Shown here: in pieces, positions 8,136 to 16,776 of the stretch
How positions within the stretch are numbered: the stretch's first letter is position 1
Layout of the letters: every line of letters starts with the position of its first letter
Assembly: GCF_014332515.1 (NCBI RefSeq)
Contig: NZ_VFSD01000027.1
Location: 23,982 to 87,981 of the forward strand
Source: Pontibacter beigongshangensis
GTDB taxonomy: Bacteria; Bacteroidota; Bacteroidia; Cytophagales; Hymenobacteraceae
Reading direction: 5' to 3'
Length of the DNA: 64,000 nt
Translations under genes and position numbers: made by a program
Notes under the pieces: model-generated
The model's input: only the letters and a program-made list of their open reading frames with translations
What the model was told of the DNA's origin: nothing
Databases searched by the model: none

Positions 8136-9350
8136 ATGCTAACACTTCCTATATACCTCGATAACAACGCCACTACACCACTCGATCCGCGTGTACTGGA
8201 TGCCATGCTGCCGTACATGACTAAAATGTTCGGAAATGCGGCCTCCCGTAACCACGCCTTTGGCTGGCAAGCCGAAGAGGCCGTTGACTATGCCCGTGAT
8301 CAAATTGCCGCGCTTATCAACTGCTCTCCAAAGGAAATTATCTTTACTTCCGGAGCCACTGAGTCAGACAACCTGGCTATTAAAGGCGTGTTTGAGATGT
8401 ACGCTTCTAAGGGCAACCATATTATTACAGCTACCACAGAGCATAAAGCGGTGCTGGACACCTGCAAGCACATCGAGAAGCAGGGCGGAAAAGTTACCTA
8501 CCTTCAGGTAGATAGCGAAGGCCTTATCGATCTGCAGCAGCTAGAGGATGCCATTACCGACAAAACGATCCTGATTTCCCTGATGTATGCCAACAACGAA
8601 GTAGGTGTTATTCAGCCGGTTCGCGAAATATCCAGGATCGCCAAGAAGCACGGTATCCTTTTCTTTACAGACGCCACGCAGGCAGTTGGTAAAATACCTG
8701 TAGATGTTGAATCGGATGGCATTGACCTGATGGCTTTCTCTGCCCACAAAATGTACGGACCTAAAGGCGTTGGTGCCCTGTATGTGCGCCGTAAAAACCC
8801 ACGGGTTAAAGTAACCGCCCAGATGGACGGTGGTGGCCACGAGCGCGGCATGCGTTCCGGCACGCTGAACGTTCCCGGCATAGTTGGCCTGGGCAAAGCC
8901 TGCGAACTGGCCAGGCAGGACATGGCTTCCGACACAGCCCGTATCTCAGCCATGCGCGATCGCCTGGAAAAAGAGCTGCTCACCATTGAGGAGTCTTATG
9001 TAAACGGCTCGCGTGAGCACCGTCTGCCACACGTAAGCAATATCTCTTTCAAATATGTAGAAGGCGAAGGCCTGATGATGGGTGTAAAAGACCTAGCTGT
9101 TTCTTCCGGATCGGCCTGTACATCGGCTTCATTGGAACCTTCTTATGTGTTAAAAGCATTAGGATTAAGCGACGACCTGGCACACTCTTCGCTACGATTC
9201 GGCCTGAGCCGCTTCACTACCGACGAAGAGATAGACTTTGCCATTAACCACGTAAAAGAGGCTGTTGCAAAACTGCGTGATATGTCTCCGCTGTGGGAAA
9301 TGTTTAAAGAAGGAATCGACCTTAACTCTATTGAGTGGGCGGAACACTAG
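8136..9350 (+). CDS. iscS: Cysteine desulfurase, IscS/NifS type
   Basis: This is a 404-residue PLP enzyme that takes sulfur from L-cysteine as a persulfide and hands it to the IscU scaffold. The PLP lysine is Lys205 in FSAHKMYGPKG and the catalytic cysteine is Cys328 in SSGSACTSAS; this loop is of the IscS class, unlike the short SufS loop. The N-terminus IYLDNNATTPLDP is typical. It heads a cluster with iscU, a small unknown gene and iscA. No iscR, hscBA or ferredoxin gene lies in the window. Confidence 0.95.
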   Translation: MLTLPIYLDNNATTPLDPRVLDAMLPYMTKMFGNAASRNHAFGWQAEEAVDYARDQIAALINCSPKEIIFTSGATESDNLAIKGVFEMYASKGNHIITATTEHKAVLDTCKHIEKQGGKVTYLQVDSEGLIDLQQLEDAITDKTILISLMYANNEVGVIQPVREISRIAKKHGILFFTDATQAVGKIPVDVESDGIDLMAFSAHKMYGPKGVGALYVRRKNPRVKVTAQMDGGGHERGMRSGTLNVPGIVGLGKACELARQDMASDTARISAMRDRLEKELLTIEESYVNGSREHRLPHVSNISFKYVEGEGLMMGVKDLAVSSGSACTSASLEPSYVLKALGLSDDLAHSSLRFGLSRFTTDEEIDFAINHVKEAVAKLRDMSPLWEMFKEGIDLNSIEWAEH

Positions 9351-9355
9351 GATTT

Positions 9356-9500
9356 AATTCAAAATTAAAAATTAGAAATTATGGTAAGGGTTCTTTAGAA
9401 CCATCATCTATAATAATTCAATTCTGGTTTTTAATTTTGAACTTTAAGAAAAGATCTACATTAGATTAATTTCTAATTTTGAATTTATAATTTTTAATTA
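9356..9500. repeat. AT-rich inverted repeats between iscS and iscU
   Basis: The 164-bp spacer contains ATTCAAAATTAAAAATTAG near 9357-9375 and related sequences in the opposite sense near 9427-9442 and 9468-9500. These could fold in RNA or simply reflect AT-rich intergenic repeats. There is no coding frame. Confidence 0.5.
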
Positions 9501-9514
9501 AAAAAAACAGAGCT

Positions 9515-9928
9515 ATGGCTTATTCAGATAAAGTAATCGATCATTACAGCAACCCACGTAACGTAGGTACGCTGGACAAAGCAAAAGCAAACGTTGGAAC
9601 CGGTTTAGTAGGTGCCCCTGAGTGCGGCGACGTAATGCGCCTTCAGATTGAAGTAGACGAGAACCAGATCATCACAGACGCGAAGTTCAAAACCTTTGGT
9701 TGTGGTTCTGCCATCGCCTCTTCTTCGCTGGCAACCGAGTGGCTGAAAGGCAAATCAGTAGATGAGGCCATGACCATCGATAACATGGCCATTGTGGAAG
9801 AACTGGCCTTACCGCCTGTAAAAATTCACTGCTCTGTTCTGGCCGAAGACGCGATCAAATCTGCGATCAACGATTACCGTGTAAAAAATGGTCTTCCGGC
9901 GTTAGAGCTGGCTGGTTCACATCACTAA
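9515..9928 (+). CDS. iscU: Fe-S cluster assembly scaffold IscU
   Basis: This is a 137-residue scaffold on which [2Fe-2S] clusters are built from IscS-derived sulfur. The three cluster cysteines are present: Cys37 in GAPECGD, Cys63 in TFGCGSA and Cys106 in KIHCSVLAEDAI, together with the conserved Asp39. Unlike SufU it has no zinc-site insertion, and the chaperone-recognition LPPVK motif is kept (LPPVKIHC). It lies 164 bp after iscS and 18 bp before the next gene. Confidence 0.95.
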   Translation: MAYSDKVIDHYSNPRNVGTLDKAKANVGTGLVGAPECGDVMRLQIEVDENQIITDAKFKTFGCGSAIASSSLATEWLKGKSVDEAMTIDNMAIVEELALPPVKIHCSVLAEDAIKSAINDYRVKNGLPALELAGSHH

Positions 9929-9946
9929 TAGCACAGCAACTCACAG

Positions 9947-10354
9947 ATGGAGTCAACAACTGATGTACATCTAGAGAGTGTGCGCCTTCAAAAGCAGATT
10001 GAAAACCACTTAGGAATGAGTGGTGGCAATCTGCTTTTTGAATTCAGGCTGATCGACCATAAAACCCGCTTAGACCTGATCACAGTGAACCCGCGCCACA
10101 GCCAATCGTTCCTGCTTCATTCCGAAACAGGCTACGACCGGCTGGATGCGCTGCGCAAAATGCTGGCTTATGTGCAGCGTTACCGCGACCAGGAGAGTTC
10201 GTATACGATACAGTGGATGGCCCGAAACGACAAAGAGCTGAACACCTCTTACTTCAGGGCCCGCCACATGTACGAAGCACTCGATAAACTTTATTTTGGC
10301 CGAGACATGAACACGATCACGGTTTTCAGCATCGTGCTCAACCCAGTCTCTTAG
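9947..10354 (+). CDS. Small protein of unknown function in the isc cluster
   Basis: The 135-residue soluble protein starts MESTTDVHLESVRLQKQIEN. It has no signal peptide, membrane segment or conserved cysteine pattern. It contains a regular mix of helices and strands and a FGRDMNTITVFSIVLNP end. It sits 18 bp after iscU and 14 bp before iscA, clearly inside the operon, so a role in Fe-S cluster assembly or delivery is inferred from position only. I do not recognise a named family. Confidence 0.8.
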   Translation: MESTTDVHLESVRLQKQIENHLGMSGGNLLFEFRLIDHKTRLDLITVNPRHSQSFLLHSETGYDRLDALRKMLAYVQRYRDQESSYTIQWMARNDKELNTSYFRARHMYEALDKLYFGRDMNTITVFSIVLNPVS

Positions 10355-10368
10355 ACGATAAATGTAGT

Positions 10369-10695
10369 ATGATAACAGTATCAGACAAAGCAAAAGAGAA
10401 AGTCATAAAGCTGAAGCAGGATGCGCAGCTCGACGACACATTCCGCTTGCGCGCTTCTGTGGCAGGCGGTGGCTGCTCCGGCCTGTCCTATAACCTCGAC
10501 TTCGATGACGAGGTAAAACCAATGGATCAGGAGTTTGAAGACAAGGGTGTAAAGGTTGTGGTGGACATGAAAAGCTTCCTGTACCTGGCTGGCACAGAAC
10601 TCGATTTCTCTGACGGCCTGAACGGCAAAGGCTTCTACTTCAACAACCCGAACGCCAGCCGTACCTGCGGCTGCGGCGACAGCTTCTCCGTGTAG
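10369..10695 (+). CDS. iscA: IscA/ErpA-type Fe-S assembly protein
   Basis: The 108-residue A-type carrier has the three invariant cysteines Cys36 (GGGCSGL), Cys100 and Cys102 (RTCGCGDSF). A-type proteins bind iron or Fe-S clusters and pass them to apo-proteins. The FYFNNPNA motif before the CGCG pair is typical. It is the last gene of the operon, and a strong terminator follows 25 bases after the stop. Confidence 0.93.
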   Translation: MITVSDKAKEKVIKLKQDAQLDDTFRLRASVAGGGCSGLSYNLDFDDEVKPMDQEFEDKGVKVVVDMKSFLYLAGTELDFSDGLNGKGFYFNNPNASRTCGCGDSFSV

Positions 10696-10720
10696 CGAAA
10701 AACTCCAACTAAATTATTAA

Positions 10721-10760
10721 AAGCGAGCGGGCACCAGTAACAGGTGCCCGCTCGCTTTTT
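10721..10760 (+). terminator. Intrinsic terminator of the isc operon
   Basis: A 15-bp perfect stem (AAGCGAGCGGGCACC and its complement) with a 7-nt loop is followed by TTTTT. Confidence 0.92.
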
Positions 10761-10776
10761 GTAATAAGTAAGGATG

Positions 10777-10829
10777 TGCAGCAGCAGCTGCTATAAAGCT
10801 ACGGGAGGGCCATTTTCATTCAAATAATT
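10777..10829 (-). repeat. Family A dispersed repeat, copy 7
   Basis: It has the CAG-rich end (GTGCAGCAGCAG), a degenerate palindrome (ACGGGAGGGCC) and the intact ATTTTCATTCAAATAATT end. Confidence 0.8.
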
Positions 10830-10833
10830 CCTG

Positions 10834-11131
10834 CATGCCGCAAGTTTAGGCGCAGCCGTAACTTGTGGCTTTTCCATGATAGCAAGTTTTCAACTTGCGT
10901 AGTCCATCGCTTCTTTCGCTTTTGATAGTATCGTAAATAGGTTATGGTGCTGCTGCATAAATAATTCGTTTTTACCTTTACCTTCCGCTGTAGCCGAATG
11001 TTTGCGCAGACAACTGACATGGGAGAGAATATATACACGGTACTTAAATTGCCAATATTATAATTCACGCAATTTAAAAACTTGCCCTAATGGTTACCAC
11101 AAGTTACGGCTACGCCTAAACTTGCGGCATG
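10834..11131. repeat. About 300-bp element with 35-bp inverted terminal repeats
   Basis: Arms 10834-10868 and 11097-11131 match in inverted sense at 34 of 35 positions (ends CATGCCGCAAGTTTAGG). Inside the left part is a small hairpin GCAAGTT-TTC-AACTTGC at 10882-10898. No transposase-like frame is visible and no target-site duplication is obvious. It lies between family A copies 7 and 8. It could be a MITE-like element or a REP doublet. Confidence 0.75.
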
Positions 11132-11173
11132 GTAGGCAAAACACTCGCAGGAGCTGCGCACACGGCGAGGTTT

Positions 11174-11224
11174 AATTATTTGAATGATTTTGCCCCTCCG
11201 GAGGCTCTGCTACTCCTGCTGCTG
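11174..11224 (+). repeat. Family A dispersed repeat, copy 8
   Basis: It reads AATTATTTGAATGATTTTG, CCCCTCCGGAGGC, then a CTGCTACTCCTGCTGCTG end. This is a full-length unit with a perfect palindrome. Confidence 0.85.
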
Positions 11225-11259
11225 TTTCGTTTCATTAATCTTTAAATAAGGCTTAGTTG

Positions 11260-11309
11260 TGCAGCAGCAGCTAAAAGAACTCCTAAGGGCCATTTCCATT
11301 AGAATAATT
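11260..11309 (-). repeat. Family A dispersed repeat, copy 9
   Basis: It has GTGCAGCAGCAGC, a degenerate ACTCCTAAGGGCC core and CATTAGAATAATT. It lies about 35 bases from copy 8 in the opposite orientation. Confidence 0.8.
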
Positions 11310-11325
11310 GGCGCCATCGCCAAAT

Positions 11326-11355
11326 AAAAAGAGGGCACTCTCACGAGCACCCTCT
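11326..11355 (-). terminator. Probable terminator downstream of purF
   Basis: On the minus strand an 11-bp stem (AGAGGGTGCTC with two G-T pairs) is followed by a T-run. It lies about 68 bases after the purF stop codon. Confidence 0.7.
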
Positions 11356-11422
11356 CCTAACATTGTTTTTCTGTGGTTAACTGAGCAAGCTCAAGACAAA
11401 TCACTCATTCAAGATTCAACAC

Positions 11423-13315
11423 TTAGTAAGCTCTGCCGGCTTTGTTCTCCACAAAGTTCATAAAAGCGCGGTTCACCACTTTAATACCGCCCGGGGTCGG
11501 GTAGTTTCCGGTAAAGTACCAGTCGCCGGTATGGTTAGGGCAAGCCTGGTGCAAATCGTCAATTGTCTGATAGATTACCTGAACTTCTGCCTTTACTTCG
11601 GCTGCCCTTACAATCTCAGACACTTTTGCCGAGATCTGTTCAGCGGTGAAAGGCTCATAAAGCTCCTGCACAAAATTAGTCTGGCTGAACGCAGGCGTTC
11701 CGGCGGCTGCCACACACTTCTGATACACCTCCTTCACTCTGTCCACGCCTGACTCTTTTACAAGCTCCAGCATAGCTCTGAACGCCACAAACTCTTTTAC
11801 TCTGGACATGTCGATGCCATAGCAATCGGGGTAGCGGATTTGCGGGGCGCACGACACGATAATGATCTTTTTGGGCTCCAGCTTGTCGAGCATCCGGATG
11901 ATACTTTTCTCCAGCGTGGTTCCGCGCACAATCGAGTCGTCGAGCACCACAATGGTATCAATCCCTTTCTTCACTACCTCGTACGTCGTGTCGTACACGT
12001 GCGTCACCAGGTCGTCACGGCTGTCGTTGTCGCTGATAAAGGTGCGCAGCTTGGCATCCTTAATCACCAGTTTCTCGGCGCGGGGCTTAAACTGCAGAAT
12101 CTCGTCTAGCTGTTCTTCCGTCAGCTTCTGGTTCAGAATAGCCTTCTTACGATAATCGCGCAAGTAGCTTTCAATGCCCTTCATCATGCCGATCCACGAA
12201 GTTTCGGCTGTGTTTGGGATATACGAGAACACCGTATTTTTGAGGTCGTAATTGATTGCTTCCAGAATCTGAGGGCAAAGCAGTTTACCCATATTCTTGC
12301 GTTCCGTGTAAATCTCAGGGTCATTGCCTCTGGAGAAGTAGATGCGCTCAAAGCTGCAGGAAGTCTTTTCGAGCTGTGGCAGAATTTCTTTTAGGCCCAC
12401 TTCTCCGGATTTGTCGATGATAAGGGCAGAACCGGGAGTAATTTCCTTTATTTCGCTGTAATCAATATCGAAAGCAGTTTTAATGGCTGGCTTTTCCGAG
12501 GCTACCACCACCACTTCATCATCCATATAATAATAGGCAGGGCGGATACCGTGTGGATCGCGCACTACAAAAGAGGCGCCGTAGCCAGTCAGGCCAGCCA
12601 TGGCATAGCCGCCGTCGAAGTCGCGGCAGGAGCGCTTGAGCACACGCTGCATGTCCAGATGCTGCTCTATGAGCTGGGTAATCTCCTGGTTTGTATGATC
12701 CTTAGCTTTGTGCATGTCGAACTGCCGCTGGTTTTCCTCATCCAGGAAATGGCCGATCTTCTCGAGCACTGTAATGGTGTCTGATTTGTGTTTCGGGTGC
12801 TGGCCAAGGTCGATCAGCTTCTGGAACTGCTCATCCACGTTGGTCATATTGAAATTGCCGGCCACGGCCAGGCTTCGGCTGCGCCAGTTGTTCTCGCGCA
12901 CCATCGGGTGGCAGCTGTCCACGTTGTTGATGCCATGCGTGCCGTAGCGCAGGTGGCCCAGGTACACATCGCCCAGGAAAGGCATATTCTCCCACACCCA
13001 GCTCACATCTTTCACACGGTCCGGCTGTTTCTCCTCCAGCTCCGAGTATTCCTGCCCAATCTTCTTAAAGATATTGTCGATGGCACGGGTCTTAACAGAA
13101 CGGAAACGGCTGATGTACTCAATGCCAGGCATTGCGTTAATTTTGATACTGGCAACTCCTGCACCATCCTGCCCCCGGTTATGCTGCTTCTGCATGAGCA
13201 GGTACAACTTGTTTATGCCGTACAGGGGCGTCCCATACTTTTCGGCGTAATATTCAATTGGTTTTCTGAGCCTGATTAGGGCAATACCACACTCGTGCTT
13301 AATAGAATCGCTCAT
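11423..13315 (-). CDS. purF: Amidophosphoribosyltransferase-like protein, long Bacteroidota form
   Basis: This is the 630-residue first enzyme of de novo purine synthesis, making 5-phosphoribosylamine from PRPP and glutamine. The N-terminal glutamine amidotransferase (Ntn) domain has its nucleophile at Cys9 (KHECGIALI), implying removal of an eight-residue propeptide, and carries NRGQDGAG and GHLRYGTHG. The C-terminal phosphoribosyltransferase domain has the PRPP loop VVLDDSIVRGTT. At 630 residues it is longer than the roughly 505-residue E. coli enzyme, with insertions typical of Bacteroidota homologues. It starts 7 bases after nuoN and may share its transcript. Confidence 0.9.
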   Translation of the reverse strand: MSDSIKHECGIALIRLRKPIEYYAEKYGTPLYGINKLYLLMQKQHNRGQDGAGVASIKINAMPGIEYISRFRSVKTRAIDNIFKKIGQEYSELEEKQPDRVKDVSWVWENMPFLGDVYLGHLRYGTHGINNVDSCHPMVRENNWRSRSLAVAGNFNMTNVDEQFQKLIDLGQHPKHKSDTITVLEKIGHFLDEENQRQFDMHKAKDHTNQEITQLIEQHLDMQRVLKRSCRDFDGGYAMAGLTGYGASFVVRDPHGIRPAYYYMDDEVVVVASEKPAIKTAFDIDYSEIKEITPGSALIIDKSGEVGLKEILPQLEKTSCSFERIYFSRGNDPEIYTERKNMGKLLCPQILEAINYDLKNTVFSYIPNTAETSWIGMMKGIESYLRDYRKKAILNQKLTEEQLDEILQFKPRAEKLVIKDAKLRTFISDNDSRDDLVTHVYDTTYEVVKKGIDTIVVLDDSIVRGTTLEKSIIRMLDKLEPKKIIIVSCAPQIRYPDCYGIDMSRVKEFVAFRAMLELVKESGVDRVKEVYQKCVAAAGTPAFSQTNFVQELYEPFTAEQISAKVSEIVRAAEVKAEVQVIYQTIDDLHQACPNHTGDWYFTGNYPTPGGIKVVNRAFMNFVENKAGRAY

Positions 13316-13322
13316 ATTATCT

Positions 13323-14843
13323 TTAACGTACTGTTGTCAGCAGTTTCTCAATCCAGTTCAGCAGCAGGTCCGGCTTAAAAAAGAAAACCAGCAGTGGCAA
13401 AGCAAAGAGAGCCAGCAGCAACTTATCCGACAGTGAAATAACTAAATTTTTGTGCGTATAATTCCCTTTGAAGAAAAGGTAAAAAGGTATCTTGATATAA
13501 TAGAATAATGCCACCCCTGTAAGTAAGATACCCACCACCAGCAAGGCCAGCAAAAGCTTGTCCTGGCTTAGACTATAACTCTCCCAGAGATTGGAGAAAA
13601 CGAGTAATTTCCCCATAAAACCTGCCAATGGCGGCAACCCTGTGAGCGAAAGAAAATAAAGCAAGGCCATTACCCCCAGGTAAGGGTATGCCCGGCCCAG
13701 CCCTGCGAAGTCTGCCATCCGCTCCATCCTAAAGTCGTCTTCAGCCATCTGCAGAAACAGGAATACGCCAAAGTTCATAAACAGCAGCACCGTGAGGTAA
13801 AACAGAATACTGTTGGTGTAGCCGGTCCCGAAAGCCAGCAAGCCCGCCAGCAGGAAACCAGCGTGCGAGATAGAGGAATAGGCCATCAGCCGGCGCGGGG
13901 TCCTTTGCCAGATCGCCGTAAAATTGCCTATGGCCAGCGTTGTCAATGCCGCCAGCCCCAGAAACAACTGCACATCAGCCACTGACACTGAGATACCCGG
14001 ATCCGAAAAAGCAGCCACAAAGCGCAGGATGACCACAATACCTGCCATTTTAGGCCCGGTTGAGAACAGCGCCACCACAGGCATGGGCGCACCCTGGTAT
14101 ACATCTGGGGTCCAGAAATGGAAAGGAGCAGCCGAAATTTTAAAGAAGAAACCCGCGAACAGCAGCACCGCCGCCACCGTCACCATCAGAGGGTTGGCCT
14201 GCAGCAGCGTAAACCAGAAATCGCCGGAGGTATAGTCGAGGGAACCGGTAAGGCCATAGAAGAACGACATACCGTACAGCATCACCCCTGCCGAAAGGGT
14301 ACCGTACAGAATGTACTTCAGGCCTGCCTCTATGGCGCGCCCTTTCTCTTTCAGCGTGAGCGTGAGTATGTAGGAAGCGATAGAAACAAGTTCAATGGCC
14401 AGGAACACCATGAGCAGGTTGATGGACTTGGCCATCAGGTTCAGCCCCAGCACCAGCATCAGTAAAAAAGCGTAATACTCCCCCTGCCCCTGCTGCCTGT
14501 TTTCAAGCTGCCGGTTCTGGAGCGAGAGCAGAATCGTAAAAATGCCGGCCGCACTAAACAGAATGCCGGCATAGCGCGCCAGCCCATCGGAGCGCAGCAG
14601 GTTCAGGAACTGCACACTTGTGGTGGTGTAGCCACCCAGTACTTGCGTAAGCAGCGAAGCGAAGAAGGCCGTGAGCGCCAGCCAGGGCAGCAGCCTCTTA
14701 ATGGCAGGCGACTTGAACAGATCGAGAGTAACGAGCAGCAGGAAGAAGAACGCCAGCATCAGTTCGGGCAGCAAAGAACCTGCTCCCTCTAATATGGCAT
14801 TAATAGATTCTGTTAAGAATACTCCCTGCTCCTCCACGTACAC
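13323..14843 (-). CDS. nuoN: NADH-quinone oxidoreductase subunit N
   Basis: This 506-residue polytopic membrane protein of the MrpA/D-related antiporter family forms one of the proton-translocating subunits in the complex I membrane arm. Many transmembrane helices are visible, with conserved motifs such as AIELVSIASY, FKISAAPFHFWTPDVYQGAP and SISHAGFLLAG. The start appears to be GTG at 14841-14843, one base after the nuoM stop. A second GTG two codons later is equally possible, and no ATG occurs before residue 29. It is the last nuo gene and is followed closely by purF. Confidence 0.92.
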   Translation of the reverse strand: MYVEEQGVFLTESINAILEGAGSLLPELMLAFFFLLLVTLDLFKSPAIKRLLPWLALTAFFASLLTQVLGGYTTTSVQFLNLLRSDGLARYAGILFSAAGIFTILLSLQNRQLENRQQGQGEYYAFLLMLVLGLNLMAKSINLLMVFLAIELVSIASYILTLTLKEKGRAIEAGLKYILYGTLSAGVMLYGMSFFYGLTGSLDYTSGDFWFTLLQANPLMVTVAAVLLFAGFFFKISAAPFHFWTPDVYQGAPMPVVALFSTGPKMAGIVVILRFVAAFSDPGISVSVADVQLFLGLAALTTLAIGNFTAIWQRTPRRLMAYSSISHAGFLLAGLLAFGTGYTNSILFYLTVLLFMNFGVFLFLQMAEDDFRMERMADFAGLGRAYPYLGVMALLYFLSLTGLPPLAGFMGKLLVFSNLWESYSLSQDKLLLALLVVGILLTGVALFYYIKIPFYLFFKGNYTHKNLVISLSDKLLLALFALPLLVFFFKPDLLLNWIEKLLTTVR

Positions 14844-14844
14844 G

Positions 14845-16587
14845 TTAAAAAATCGATGATGAAATAATGTTCAGTTGCTCCTGCCCGTTTTGCAGCACCA
14901 GTTCCGTAAATCCGGCTACCGCCATGCCAATTTTGTCGAGCAGCAGGTGCGGGAAAATACCGAAAAGCAGCGCCAGCAGCGCCAGCGGCACCAGCATCAG
15001 GTATTCTCTGGAGTTCAGGTCCGTTATGACAGCCTTCGGGCGCAGATCCGGAAAAATCCAGAACTTGCCAAAGAACATACGCTGCAGTGCCCACAGGTAA
15101 TAAGCTGCCGCCAGCAACAAGCCAAAAACGGCCACTACGGTGAGCCAACGTGGCAACAGGCCGGTGGCCTCGGGGGCACTGAAACCACCCACCAGCACCA
15201 GTAGTTCCGCAATAAAACCCGAGAACCCAGGCAAACCTAACGAAGCAAAGAAAGCGATAACCACAAACGTGGTATAAGCCGGCATTTTGTTGGCAATTCC
15301 TCTGAAATTCTGAATCATCCGGTTATGCACCCGATCGTAGATCACCCCCACCACCAGGAAGAGCATGGCGGAGATAAGGCCGTGGCTGAACATCATGTAA
15401 ATGGCACCGTTCACGCCTTCGGTCGTGAGCGAGGCCAGCCCCAGCAGCACAAAACCCATATGCGACACCGATGAATAAGCGATCAGCTTTTTCAGGTCGT
15501 TCATGGCAAGCGCACACAGGGCACCATAAATAATAGAGAACACACCCAGGCCGCCCACCAGCACCGAGAAATAGGCTGCGCCATCCGGGAAAATGGGATA
15601 CACAATCCGGATAAGTCCGTAGCCGCCCACTTTTAGCAATATGGCAGCCAGCAGCACAGAAATTGGCGTTGGAGCCTCTACGTGGGCATCGGGTAGCCAG
15701 GTATGCACCGGCACCACCGGCACCTTAATGGCAAAGCCCGCAAAAAGCAGCAGGAAGGCGATAAAGCGGAGCGGCAGGTTCCAGAGCTGATAATCGGAAA
15801 GCGAATGCAGCAAACTGTCGGGCACAAAGTTGGCGGCATTCATCATGGCCGGGATGCTAAACGTGCGCACCATGTCGGAGGCATGAAGGGCGTTGTCCTG
15901 CAGCATTTGCTGTACCCTTGCTATAACTTCTTCGCCGGCTGGCAGGCCGTCCTGCACCAGCTTTAGTTGCCAGGCCGTTGCCTGCGGATCGATAACTGAA
16001 GTATACAGCCCGATCATTACGATCAGGATGAACAGCGACCCGACCAGCGTATAGATAAAGAACTTGATGGCAGCATATTCGCGCTTGGGTCCGCCCCAGA
16101 TCCCGATCAGGAAGTACATGGGCAGCAGCATAAACTCGAAGAACAGGTAGAATAGGAAGAAATCCAGGGCCAGGAAACAGCCCATCACGCTGGTGAGCAG
16201 CAGCAGGTAAAGCAGAAAATAGCCTTTTACATTTTTTTCGATAGTCCAGGAAGAGATCACACCGATTACCCCGACAATGCCCGTAAGCAGCACCATGCCC
16301 ACACTAATGCCATCTACCCCCACGAAATACTCAATTTGAAAGCGCCCCAGGTTGCCGAGCGAGAATCCAATCCAGCGGAGCTTCTCCACAAACTGGTAGC
16401 CGGTCTGCCCGTTTGCAAAGGCACCGCCATCAAAGCGCAGGTAAAGCCACACTGCCAGCCCCAGTTGCACCAGGGAGCCCAGCAGCGCCACCGCCTTAAT
16501 TGGCTTTTGCTGGCGCACCGGCAGCATCAACACGACCAGCGCCGCCAGAAGAGGGGTAAAAATTAAGCTAGTTAAAATCAGATTCAT
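14845..16587 (-). CDS. nuoM: NADH-quinone oxidoreductase subunit M
   Basis: This 580-residue antiporter-like membrane subunit of complex I pumps protons when NADH is oxidised. Family motifs include FFEFMLLPMYFLIGIWGG with the key glutamate, KVPVVPVHTWLPDAHVEAPT and SVSHMGFVLLG. A hydrophilic insertion near residues 190-260 makes it longer than the 509-residue E. coli subunit. It starts at ATG 16585-16587, is separated from nuoL by 189 bp containing a family A repeat, and runs directly into nuoN. Confidence 0.94.
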   Translation of the reverse strand: MNLILTSLIFTPLLAALVVLMLPVRQQKPIKAVALLGSLVQLGLAVWLYLRFDGGAFANGQTGYQFVEKLRWIGFSLGNLGRFQIEYFVGVDGISVGMVLLTGIVGVIGVISSWTIEKNVKGYFLLYLLLLTSVMGCFLALDFFLFYLFFEFMLLPMYFLIGIWGGPKREYAAIKFFIYTLVGSLFILIVMIGLYTSVIDPQATAWQLKLVQDGLPAGEEVIARVQQMLQDNALHASDMVRTFSIPAMMNAANFVPDSLLHSLSDYQLWNLPLRFIAFLLLFAGFAIKVPVVPVHTWLPDAHVEAPTPISVLLAAILLKVGGYGLIRIVYPIFPDGAAYFSVLVGGLGVFSIIYGALCALAMNDLKKLIAYSSVSHMGFVLLGLASLTTEGVNGAIYMMFSHGLISAMLFLVVGVIYDRVHNRMIQNFRGIANKMPAYTTFVVIAFFASLGLPGFSGFIAELLVLVGGFSAPEATGLLPRWLTVVAVFGLLLAAAYYLWALQRMFFGKFWIFPDLRPKAVITDLNSREYLMLVPLALLALLFGIFPHLLLDKIGMAVAGFTELVLQNGQEQLNIISSSIF

Positions 16588-16666
16588 CCAGTAGGTGAAT
16601 TGTTAACAGATTCTTGTTGATTGCTTGGAAGACCCAAAACTTTGTTATACTGGTTGTCCAGATTCA

Positions 16667-16698
16667 GATTATTTGAATGAAATTGCCCTACCAGCGGG
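16667..16698 (+). repeat. Family A dispersed repeat, copy 10
   Basis: It reads AGATTATTTGAATGAAATTG, then a degenerate CCCTACCAGCGGG core. It lies inside the nuo operon, between nuoL and nuoM. Confidence 0.65.
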
Positions 16699-16776
16699 TA
16701 ATCGGCACACATGCCCTTTGGCCCCGCTCCTATCCTTGTTCGCTTCACCCCGTTTTTCAAGCCGCAAAATTAGCTA

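Noticed and set aside
10820..11068. Minus-strand open frame of 82 codons
   Set aside because: It lies inside the 35-bp inverted-repeat element, includes the left arm, and shows no protein-like pattern.
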